Shown: positions 45,434 to 55,748 of the stretch, piece after piece
Layout: the number at the start of each line of letters is the position of its first letter
How positions within the stretch are numbered: position 1 is the stretch's first letter
Assembly (NCBI GenBank): GCA_025890175.1
Contig: JANPYM010000010.1
Coordinates: forward strand, 215,498-279,497
DNA from: Ciborinia camelliae
Taxonomy: Eukaryota; Ascomycota; Leotiomycetes; Helotiales; Sclerotiniaceae
Length of the DNA stretch: 64,000 nt
Direction: 5' to 3'
The notes under the pieces: generated by a model
Seen by the model: the letters and a program-made list of their open reading frames with translations, nothing else
The model's database searches: none
Told to the model about the DNA's origin: nothing
Program-made: the position numbers and the translations under genes

Positions 45434-46145
45434 AAGGATCTCGATGGATGAATTGTAAGACAGGGGAGTATGATATGATATGATAGGATACGATTATGAT
45501 CATGGTGGTAATATTGTGTGAGCAATGTACATAGGCTTTCGACTGCTATGGTAGACCATGGCCTGACAGTTGGACAAAAGAATTTTGCCAACTTTTGTAT
45601 CTAATAGCGAGTGTCTTGACAGTTCGCGATCATTCTTGACTGTTTCATCAATCATCTCCCAGTTGATAGTTTTCTGACTTCACCGGTGGGTGGTTGCAGG
45701 TAGCCCTATAAGTCGAATAAAATGCTTTTTATGGATTTGTGGTGTACTTGATGATTATGAATGAGATGATTGCAAGTGAAAAGCAACTGTGCAAAACTCT
45801 TCGGATAAATCTCCTTTATTTCATCCCAAGACTCTCATTTGATGTGTGCAATGCCGGTGAGCCTTTTTGCATGAGCTGCTGCAGCATACCTACTTAGATC
45901 AAGCATGCACAACACAAAGCCAGCCCACCAGGGCGACTGAGGAAATAGTACTTGCATTCTATTACATAGTGCCTGCCCAATATATCCTCTCAGGCCCAAG
46001 CCAAAGCCAAAGCCAAAGCCAAAATCAATCAACTTTTCTATAGCACACTCGGCAAGCATAGCATAGCATAGCATAGCATAGCAGAGAACATCATCTATTT
46101 ACACTTTGATAATACACCATCAACCCCCCCCCTCGCCCAAACGAC
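45434..46145. other. Convergent spacer with hexamer repeats
   Basis: A 712-bp spacer. Contains (CCAAAG)n at about 45999–46024 and (GCATA)n at about 46057–46082. No gene seen. Confidence 0.55.
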
Positions 46146-47013
46146 TCAAATCCCCCTGAGAGTTCCATTATCCCTTTGATTAATGGGTGTATATCTCTCC
46201 TCGAGCGCCTGTTCCATACTCTGATCCAACCGACTCGGCCCCTCAAATCTTTCCCTCAGCGCTCTTTCCACATCCGACTCCGCCGACTTCCCCGACACGA
46301 GCGCCGTCTTTTCTTCAATCTTCTGCTCTGCAATTCCAACCGCAACACCGGCTTTCTGTGCAATATCCTTGCCCGCTTCGATGCCTCGGGAAACGGCACT
46401 GCGGATGGAACTCCGTGCTGCATCTACCGTTCCTCCCGCTCTCCGTTCAATTTCAGTATATGAAGAGCCATGAGCCTCCGCCGCCCTCTGGGCCTCTTCT
46501 CTCGCCTCCGCCCTAAAATCCCTCACTGCCTCCCCGACAACCTGTTCCCCCCGCGCGAGTTCCTCTCGGCCCTCCTCGACGCCGAACCCCAGCGCCCTGC
46601 TCACAGCCCCTTCAATCCCATACCTCACCGTGTCCCAATCGGTCCGCTGGATCCAGCGCACGCCATTTTCCACCTCGGCATTCCATCGATCTTTCGCCGC
46701 TTCGATCAGCGTGCTGCGTTCTTCGCGCGCGAGTTCCGCGCGCGTTTTGGGCGGCGCGAGCGCTTGTTTCTCGAGCAGCGACGTGAGCACTTGCGATTGG
46801 TGCTGCAGGTACAGGGACTGCGAGGCGCGGTTGCGTTGGTGGGCGAGGACCGTTAGGTAGGCGAGGGAGAGGGTGAGGGTTACGCCGCCCGTCTGCACGG
46901 TTGGTTAGTTTTATATGTAGGTTGGTGTAATTTTATACATTCACAGAGAGTTGCGAGTGAGAAGTGGGCAGCGGGGTGAGGGGAAAACATACAAAGCCGG
47001 TGGTAAAACCCAT
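46146..47013 (-). CDS. MIC12: MICOS complex subunit Mic12 (Aim5)
   Basis: Mic12 is a fungal MICOS subunit of the mitochondrial inner membrane that links Mic60 and Mic10 subcomplexes at crista junctions. Exon 1 (47013–46993) is just 21 nt and encodes MGFTTGF; exon 2 (46892–46146) continues TGGVTLTLSLAYLTVLAHQR, the single membrane segment near the N-terminus that is the family hallmark. Total 255 aa. The rest is a long Ala/Glu/Arg-rich helical region (EEGREELARGEQVVGEAVRD; EAREEAQRAAEAHGS) facing the intermembrane space, ending LEERYTPINQRDN. The intron is 100 nt. The tiny first exon is easily missed by gene finders. Confidence 0.9.
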
Positions 47014-47415
47014 ATTTGCAAGGCGGATCCGGGTGCGCTGAATGCGCGTTTAGGTATTATAAAAGAACTCCTGGTCCTGCAATTTGATAGGGATACGAGA
47101 AAAAAAAAATCAATTGTCAAATTCGAAGCTCCCAAGAGCGTGGCGTGGAGTTTCCAAGGGTAGGTAGGTAGGTAGGTAGGGTTATGTCGTTGAGATAATG
47201 ATAGAGAAAGCCTCCACCAAGAATTTTGACACTGGATCCATTTCCGCAGCGGCCCACGCCCGGCCCTTCCCCCAATCTTTCGGCCTCGCCAAAACTTTTC
47301 CGCCTCGTGCCTCACCCCCCAGATCCTCCAGTCACAACCTCAGCAACCCCTCTCCCTCCACAACCCTACCTCCCCTCCCATTTCATTTTTGTACGAGTAA
47401 AGAGCACTCTGCAAA
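47014..47415. promoter_or_regulatory. Divergent region between two mitochondrial genes
   Basis: About 402 bp between MIC12 and bL17m. Contains AGGTAGGTAGGTAGGT at about 47161–47180 and a C/T-rich leader before bL17m. No specific site assigned. Confidence 0.45.
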
Positions 47416-48194
47416 ATGGCCGGCGGACGCATGAAGTACCGCCATCTGGGGCGCACCTCCTCGCATCGCCAAGCGCTCCTCCGAAACCTCGTCACCTCCC
47501 TCTTCACCCACGAATCCATCTCCACGACATATCCCAAAGCGAAGGAAGCGCAGAGGCTAGCGGAGAAATTGATTACGCTGGGGAAGAAAAATACCGAAGC
47601 GAGTAAACGGCGAGCGTTGAGTATATTTTTTGTGAGTTTTTCATATTTATTTCTAGAGGGGGGGTTTTTTTTATCTCGAGGAAATGAAATGGGATGGCAT
47701 GGCATGGGATGGGATATAAATTCAATCGTTCTTCATGTATAAAAATATATATATTCTAATGTCATACAACCCAGACCCCCCACGAACTCCTGCCCAAACT
47801 TTTCGGTCCCCTGCGCGAACGATACGCATCGCGGCCAGGAGGCTACACACGAGTGCTCCGCATCGAGCCGCTCAAACAAGATCAAGCGCCATCGGCGATC
47901 CTCGAGCTTGTCGACGGGCCAAAAGATACACGATGGGCGATGACGGCGCGAACCGTGGCTCGATTCCGCAAGGAAAACATCCCGATGAATGATATTACCG
48001 AGAGGAATGTCGAGAAGGTGACGCAGTTTCGCCAGGGCGGCGAAGAGGCCTTTGAGAAGTTTGTGGGCAGGGTGGAGAAATTGAAGTTGGGTAGGACGAT
48101 AGGGAGACAGGATGTGCCGTTTGATGAGCTTGGGGAGGACGGGGTGAAGGAGGGGAAGAGGAAGAGGGAGAAGAGATGGGGTGGCTTTATCTAG
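47416..48194 (+). CDS. MRPL8: Mitochondrial large ribosomal subunit protein bL17m
   Basis: Homologue of bacterial L17 (yeast Mrpl8), near the peptide exit tunnel. Exons 47416–47631 and 47775–48194 give 211 aa; the intron is 143 nt. The L17 signature is clear: [40 protein letters not shown] and [11 protein letters not shown], then after the splice [20 protein letters not shown] and [35 protein letters not shown]-terminal basic extension of roughly 70 residues ([14 protein letters not shown]...[11 protein letters not shown]) is typical of fungal mitochondrial L17. No classical presequence, as in other L17m proteins. Confidence 0.94.
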
Positions 48195-48415
48195 AGGGGT
48201 GCATCGATGCTTGGACGCATGGATGAATGAGATGTGGTTTGGTTTCGTAGGCAAATTCCGGGACAGGGCTGGGTTATTACTGTCCAAATGGTTCAATGCG
48301 GAGGGATGTATACCAAATGTATATGTATAGAAGTATGATTTGCATGGACAAGGCGTTTTGACATGTCTATATTACAATGAAGGACGGGACGACCAAAAAT
48401 TAGCTAGGAAGGGTA
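48195..48415. other. Convergent spacer
   Basis: A 221-bp gap between the 3' ends of bL17m and UTP25. Nothing notable. Confidence 0.5.
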
Positions 48416-50694
48416 TTATAAGAAGTCAAAAGTATCGCCTTTCTCCTTGATCATTCTCCCCACCCTTTCTGTCCCCGCTACTCTTTCCAACTTCATGACA
48501 TCCCATTTGGAAAACACCACACGTACACTTCCATCTCCAGGCTCTAGATCACCTTCTCTCACACTTCTGCTGAGATATCCTCCTACGATTTCCTTGTAGA
48601 AAATTGGGTTGTCGGGTAAACCATACATGATGACTTTTTTAACACCTCTAATTTGGTATCTTCGGAAATGATGTGCTCTCTCCGTATAGAGCAAAACATT
48701 GTGTCTACCACTATAGAAGTGAGATCTTGCTCTGGCAACTTCTTTTGGCGTAGTATATTCCGAGATGCTGCCAAATGACAAACTGCTTGTGGTAGCTGAT
48801 GTTGAGAAATAATTTCTCACTCTGACGAAATCGAGGTAAGAGGGGATGAACAGAAGAGTTCCTGCACTATCCTTACTCCTACGAGTCAAAGTAGGTATTA
48901 TTGCTGATGTGAAATATTCGAAGCGTGCATCGGGATCCGAGGAGAATGATTGGGAGTCGAGTCGTGAGAAGGTCTGTTTAACCTTCAAACCCAATCCTTG
49001 AATAGCTCCTGGATAATTCGAGCTGACTTTGACCTTTCCTGCCCAGTTCTTTGACTGGTTATAAAACATAGTATTAAGCTCTGGTGTATTGAAAGCCGCC
49101 AAAGCAATGGTTTGGCGGAAGTGCTTGGCATTATTATCCAAATACCAACTTCTCACACGGCTGAAATCACAGCCATGAGCTTCCTTTGGCTGGAGATTGA
49201 GATGATCAAAGATAAACTCAACGTGCTCCCAGTTTTGCATGAGAAGAGCATCTGCTTGATCAACTATGACCATCTCAATCGAGCTGAGAAAATCATGATC
49301 TACTTTCTTTGCATCTTCGTTTCCGATGGCCATTCTCAGACCAAGAGGACTTGCGAAAATGATATCCGAATTATAAAATTGTGAGAAATACTTGATGGTC
49401 TTTCTTGTAAATTTCAGACCAAGACGGAACATATCATCATCGTTGCCTGCAAAGACTTCTCGGAAATCTTCTGCCTTATCAGTGGAATATTTCTCCTCTT
49501 TATCGACGTATGAATCATTGAATCGTTTTCGGTTCTCTTGTTGATCTGGCTCACATAATGAGGTGATCATATCAACCATTCTCACGCAAGATTCGCGAGT
49601 GGGCAAAAGCATAAGAACCTTAGGTCTTGTGAAGCCCTGATCTCGTAGTTCCAAGTCATCGCTGTTATCTTCTCGGGCAAGGCGAGAATTGTTTTTGATG
49701 ACACGATCTCGAGTCCTGAGATTGTTAGACCATATTTACAGATAAAGAGGGGGTTGACTTACTTGAACACATGATTTACAGCATGGAGACAAGTCAGTCT
49801 TCTCAGACTTTCAGCATTAGAAGTGTTCCTCTCACAAAACAGTAAATCCTGGTAGCCAAATATCAAAGGGGATATAGACTTTTCCAAAGTATCGAATGTC
49901 GGGCATTGCTTCTTGATGATGCCTGCCAATTTTTGCTTCAATTTAAGTTCTTCCGGACTATTGATACTCATTGGTTTCACCTGCTTTGGCTCATCATCCC
50001 CTGGAACACCCATAAGAGCTTTTCCAACTTTTGGAAGTAATGTCTTTTGTATGGCCCATTGTCCCTTTTCCAAATGTTGTAATCTCCTTGATAATATGTT
50101 ATCGTCCGGATTGGCAAAGTGAGCCTCAAATGGATCCGAGTTATCTTCTTCATCATCATCCTCGAGTAGGCCATCTGTTGCGGTTTCGGGACCCTCTTCT
50201 GCTTCCTCAACATGGTCGGCATCATTTACATCCTGGTCCATTGGATCTGCCTCTTCCTCTTCTTTTGCCTCTTTATCAATATTGAGCTTCCTTCGTTTGG
50301 CTTGTGGTGCAGCATCTGCAGCAAAACTCTGCATCAAAGCTGCATAGGACTTTACAGCGGGTGCTGGTTCCGCATCATCCTCATCATCGCTGGATTCTTC
50401 TTCACTCTCCATTGCTTCATCCTGGCTTGGTTCTTCGGATTCAGAATCATCTTCCTCGCCCCTATACATATGAGCATGTTTTCAATTCTAACAATTGAAG
50501 AATACTTACTCTTCCTTTTGTTGTGCTAACCTGGCACTATCAAATACAGGCCTTCCTCTTCCCCTTCCTCTCCCTCCTCTAAACCCACCTCTCCCTCGTG
50601 GACCACCCCTACTACCTCCCCGACCTCTAAAACTGCTTCCACCCGCACCACCACCGCGACCTCCTCTCGAAGTATTTCTCTGACCAAAAGCCAT
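48416..50694 (-). CDS. UTP25: U3 snoRNP-associated rRNA-processing protein Utp25
   Basis: Utp25 is a nucleolar SSU-processome factor needed for early 18S rRNA cleavages. Exons 50694–50510, 50461–49763 and 49715–48416 give 727 aa. The N-terminus is a Gly/Arg (RGG) domain, an RNA-binding nucleolar type of sequence, followed by long acidic tracts ([20 protein letters not shown]). The helicase-like DUF1253 core follows: [80 protein letters not shown] (degenerate DEAD-like box), [56 protein letters not shown]. The ATP-binding Walker lysine is not apparent, as expected for this family of inactive helicases. Confidence 0.93.
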
Positions 50695-51152
50695 TTTCGT
50701 TGCAAAATATTAATGAAAGTCCAAATACTCAATGCTCAATGGCTGGTACAAAAAAAAAGTTCTGGCGAATCCTTATCTTAGCGTCATCAGGGCTCAGGAA
50801 AAAAGTTTTGGATCAAAGATCATGGGCTTTCAAATCAATGCTATTGTTGAGAACAATATTAAGAAATATAAAAATCTATGGCTTTCAAATAGCACAATTC
50901 AAATAACTTACTTGTAAATATCTCAACCCATTCATCAAGTATTTACTCGTAATATATCTTCAATCGAGGGGAAAGTGAAAGGCTCCTTTAACGAAAGCTT
51001 ATCTTAGCGCGATAAGATCCTTGCCTTGCGCCCACACAAAAATCCCACTTGCGCAACTGGTTTGCAATCGACGACGACGAGGACATTTCCATTTCAGGCT
51101 CAACCACAACACTCGTCCTCCAAACTTGACACCGAAATAAATTTAGCCCAGC
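50695..51152. promoter_or_regulatory. Divergent promoter region UTP25 / eIF3f with a repeated 12-mer
   Basis: 458 bp between two growth-linked genes. CTTATCTTAGCG occurs perfectly at 50772–50783 and 50998–51009; the second copy is followed by CGATAAG, forming the inverted repeat CTTATC...GATAAG (50998–51016). GATAAG is the core of fungal GATA-factor sites, but the extended TTAGCG is not part of that consensus. Confidence 0.5.
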
Positions 51153-52316
51153 ATGGCAGTCGGTACACAGTCCTTCCTTCATCTCGCGCGGCCCCTCGCA
51201 CCCGCAGCCATCGGTGTTCAGCCCAGCACTGCACCTTTAAATGTCATAATTCAACCGCAAGTACGAAATTTCCGCACCCCCCAACCCACGCCTGTCAAGA
51301 CTAACCAAGTATGAAAACAGGCCGTATTCTCCATCCTCGACCATGCCATCCGTCGCGATACCAGCGTCACCCAAACCCCACGAGTCATCGGTGCGCTCCT
51401 CGGCATCCGCTCTGAAGATGGCATGGAGTGCGAAGTCCGCAACTGTTTCGCCATCCCCCACACCGAGACCGAAGACCAAGTGGAAGTCGACGTCGAGTAT
51501 CAAAAGAACATGCTCGCTTTACAATTGAAGGCCAATCCTCGCGAAGTCCTCTTGGGATGGTATACGACTTCTCTTGAACTCAACAGCTTCAGCGCCTTGA
51601 TTCAAAACTTCTTCGCCAGCCCTGAAACTGGAACTTTCCCACATCCTGCTGTCCATTTGACTGTTAGCACTGAGGCTGGAAAGGAGATTGAGGCAAAAGC
51701 ATATATCAGTGCACCAGTTGGTGTAAATGCTGAGAGGGCGGCTGAGAGCTGTCTTTTCATCCCAGTACCATATGAGATTCGATATGGTGAATCCGAGAAG
51801 AGTGGTTTAGAGTTAATATCCGGTGCCAAGGATAGCGAGAGCCGTGCCGCACCAGTTGTTTCTGATATTGAAGGCTTGGAGCGAGCTGTTGACCAGACTC
51901 TTGATCTTTTGGAGAGAGTATCCGAATACGTCAGCTCAGTCTTGGACGAAGAGAGAGAGCCATCGAATGCGCTCGGTCAATTCCTGATGAATGCATTGTC
52001 CTTGGCACCAAAGGTTGATGCTCAAGACATTGAGCGTGACTTCAACAACCACATCCAAGATGTTTTGGTCGTCTCTTACCTTGCCAACACTATCCGCACT
52101 CAAATCGACCTTTCTCAAAGATTAGCCACAGCAACTCTTACCATGGGAGGATCAGATGTTCTTGCATCATCGGGCAGTGGAGAAGGTGGAGAGAAGACGG
52201 AGCGTGGACAGAGAGGTGGTAAGCGTGGTGGAAGAGGGGGTGGTAGAGGAGGCGGACAAACACGAGAGCCACGAGAGCCCAGAGAACCAAGGGAACCAAG
52301 GGAACCCACCGAGTAG
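51153..52316 (+). CDS. EIF3F: Translation initiation factor eIF3 subunit f
   Basis: A non-catalytic MPN-domain subunit of eIF3, which recruits the 43S complex to mRNA. Exon 1 (51153–51260) and exon 2 (51321–52316) join as [17 protein letters not shown], giving 367 aa. The MPN core reads [80 protein letters not shown]; as usual for eIF3f the JAMM zinc-binding histidines are absent. The C-terminal MIF4G-neighbouring helix contains [20 protein letters not shown] and [20 protein letters not shown]. The tail is a Gly/Arg-rich segment plus four to five REP repeats, unusual in length and probably disordered. Confident. Confidence 0.94.
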
Positions 52317-54146
52317 TAGACGATGATAAAAATAAAGCCTTTCCATAATTTACAAACTTCTGTGCATGTGGATGGAAAAGTATGGCGTTCGGGTAGGCTC
52401 TAGGCCAATTCTTATAGAATTTCAAAATTATCACTTATGTCTGTGTTACAATGATTCATATGCCTATATGCTCCCCCCCCCCATAAGGGGGAAACATCGT
52501 AAGGGGGAAACATGTCATAATTGGTAGATATTCATATCATTCGATATCCTATTCGATTTCCCATTGAATTTGAATTTGAATTTGAATTTGAAATCGATAT
52601 AACAAACCACATGACAAATACCTTGAGAAGGGATTCAACTTCGGATCTTCAAGGTCCCAACCAAAGAGTTAGAAGACATGCTCATGCATGCTTAAATGGT
52701 AAGATCTTATTTTTGATATTTCATACATTATCAGTTGATATAAATTTGATATTTGGTAGTTAACATAAGTTCATTGGAAAATTCATACCTATTCATACTA
52801 TCTATAATCTATTTCCCTCATACTTTATTTATCCATCCATCCATTCTACCCTACCTATCTTACTTTACCCTACCATACCCTACCTACTCTACCATACCAT
52901 ACACCAAACACTATTTATTCATCACATATCACATCCCAGAATATCATATCATATCATATCCACTGCGTCCTTTAAAAATCCCCTAAAAATCCTTTAAAAA
53001 ACATATAAACCCCAATCCTCTATATAAGGTATAGAAGGTATATAAAGTTTTGCAGACAAATCACCCAAATCACCCAAAACCAAACTTTCCAAAACCAAAT
53101 CACCAAAGCAGACTTCCAACCCAACTTAACCTAACCCAACCTAATTTGCCTATTGATATCTAACATCTAACATCTAATATCTAACATCCGACATCTAACA
53201 TCCGACATCTAACATCTAACATCCGACACGATGCCATTCCTTACAGTATAGCATAGCATAGCATATCTATAGTGAGTGAGTAAGTGAGTGAGTAAGTGAA
53301 CAACGCCGTTGCAGGTCTATATCCCATCTCATCTTTGGGATAAAATAAAACCATTCTTCATTCTTCGTGAAGCAAATCAGGCTTTGGACTCTGGACTTTT
53401 GACTCTGGACTCTGGACACTTAACTTTTGAGCCTGTTGGTTGGAGCTGGAGCTGGAACCTTTCGAGGTGAGGATTTCGATGTGAGGATTTAGGATTGTAA
53501 GATCTCATCTCATCTCATCTCAAATATTTGAACTAGAACTACTGCAGGTGCTGGTGCTGGAGCTGGTGTCCTTCGGGTCGCTTTCATCGTTTCATCACTT
53601 CATCGTTTCATCACTTCATCGTTTCATCACTTCATCACTTCATCGTTTCATTACTTCATACGTACATGGAGATTATCCCGAGATCTCGAGATCTCGTTGA
53701 GAGGATTGGATTGGATTTGAACTGCCCTACTATAGATGGATGGACCCGCTCGCTCCCTCCCTCGCTCCCTCCCTCCCCCTCGCTCCCTCGCTAGCTCTCC
53801 CTCTCGCTCCTCATACCTAGCTACCAACCTACCTAGGTAGTAGCTTCCTTCACATTAAACCCTCTCCCCTCCCAGAGGAGCCTCTCCTCTCCTCTCCTCT
53901 CCCCCCTCTCCCCTCCTTTCCTCGATCTTAAAATGTAAATCGATAGACGACTCAATAACTCAATAACTCAATACCTAGATAGATAGATAGTAGCTTTATG
54001 TTCATGTTCATGTTCATGTTCATGTTCATGTGGATTTCGATCTTTTTTTGGTTGTTGATTATTTGTTAATGGATGGAGGGATGGGCGGATATATATACAC
54101 ATATATAAATAAATCCCTTCAAGAATACAGTAAATTCTCTAGTATA

Positions 54147-54346
54147 AAATTCGAATCCAAATCCAAATCCAAATCCAAATCCAAATCCAAAATCCAAAAT
54201 CCAAATCCAAATCCAAATCCAAATCCAAAATCCAAATCCAAATCCAAATTCGAATCCAAATCCAAATCCAAAATCCAAATCCAAATCCAAATCCAAAATC
54301 CAAAATCCAAAATCCAAAATCCAAATCCAAATCCAAAATCCAAATA
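54147..54346. repeat. (CCAAAT)n hexamer array with variants
   Basis: About 30 units of CCAAAT with occasional CCAAAAT seven-base variants. Six-base units keep reading frames open on both strands. Confidence 0.92.
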
Positions 54347-54388
54347 TATTCGATCTATATTTACCACCCCTTTTTCTTCTTCCCTTCA

Positions 54389-54540
54389 CCCTCCTCCTCC
54401 TCCTCCTCCTCCTCCTCCTCCTCCTCCTTCTCCTCCTCCTCCTCCTCCTCCTCTTTCTCCTCCTCCTCCTCCTCCTCCTCCTCCTCCTCCTCCTCCTCCT
54501 CCTCCCTCCTCCTCCTCCCTCCTCCTCCTCCTCCTCCTCC
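54389..54540. repeat. (CTC)n triplet array
   Basis: About 50 units of CTC (GAG on the other strand), interrupted by CTT. A long polypurine/polypyrimidine strand bias of this kind can form triplex DNA. Confidence 0.92.
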
Positions 54541-55748
54541 CCTATCCCCTTTTCACCCCCCCTCCCCCTCCCTACTCCCCTCCCCTTCACCCTATTCCCT
54601 CTTCCTTTTCCCCCTCTTCCCTTTTCTCCTCCTCCCCATTTCATTTATCACTTATCCCTCACAGCCTCATCATTCACAACCTCCCTTTCCCCTTTCTCCC
54701 CTTTCTCCCCTTTCTCCCCCTCTTTTCTGGATTTTAAATACCCACCTTCCTTTTCCCATCTTTTTCCCTATCTTTTTCCCTCCCTTTATCAACCTACCCA
54801 CCTATTTACCAACCTACCAATCTACCTACATCCCATCCCATCCCATATCTATACCTATCTATATCGCATACCTATCTATATCGCATACCTACCTACCTAC
54901 CTACCTACCTATATCCCATTCACAATAACATAATTCCTCAATATCACAATAACACAATAACACAAAAACATAACACAAAAACATAACACAATAACATAAA
55001 AACTCAATTTCACAATTCCTCAATTTCACAATTCCTCAATTTCATAATTTCCCATTCCCATTCCCATTCATAGATACCTAGTAATTATCTTATTGATTGA
55101 TTGATTGATGAATACCTAGAATATCTACCTACTAACTACTAATAGCTACCAGGTATTCTTAGGTAATTGGCTCCCCCTTCCCCTTCCTCCTTCCCCCTTC
55201 TCTCCCCCAAATCATCCGCCACCAGCACAGCACAACACACTCAAGAAAAGAAAGCCAACAGACAAAATGAAATCACAAATCATTTGAAATTCCCATTCAT
55301 GAAAAAGAAAAGAAAACTTAAGCCAATACTTTATGTCTTGAGATGAGAAAACTCCCCTTCCATTCCCACTCCGAGTCATTCATTGATTTCATTTATCCGT
55401 CGCAATCCCATCCCAATCCCATCCCATCCCACAATTCTCATAAATAAATTGAAACCCAACGCGTAAGCCCTCAAACGCCAACCAAGAAATCATCAGAAGA
55501 AATGCCATTCATCTTTCGTAAATATGTAGCAACAGTCACTAGCCATAATGAAGGCAGAATGAAAAATGTACCCAGTGCTTCATTCACTGCCTGTATCATA
55601 TTGTAATAACCCATCCGCTATTTCTTCGATTCCCTTTCCCATCATCCATCCTGGACCTGTCATGATTCGTGAAGAAATGTTTTATGTTGTGAGACTAGCT
55701 TCTTGTCAACTCAGATCAAATTGTAATAATGAGTATTCCTGATCGGAT

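Larger units (their letters stand above)
52317..55748. other. 3.4-kb gene-free microsatellite region
   Basis: Almost entirely simple sequence. From the left: a repeated GGGGGAAACAT (about 52486–52512); GAATTT hexamers (about 52566–52590); TACC-rich stretches (52840–52910); CATCTAACATC-type repeats (about 53160–53227); GCATA (about 53252–53265); GAGTGAGTAAGT (about 53275–53300); TTCATCACTTCATCGTTTCA units (about 53580–53655); CTCGCTCCCT and CTCTCC tracts (53745–53930); GTTCAT hexamers (about 54001–54030); a 200-bp (CCAAAT)n array; a 150-bp (CTC)n array; TACC and ACATAA-type repeats (54850–55010). Long open frames here are translation of repeats, not genes. Confidence 0.7.

Noticed and set aside
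54030..54737. Open frames of up to 235 codons on both strands over the microsatellites
   Set aside because: They translate the CCAAAT and CTC arrays into SK, FG, P and R repeats; repeat units of 3 or 6 bases keep every frame open.
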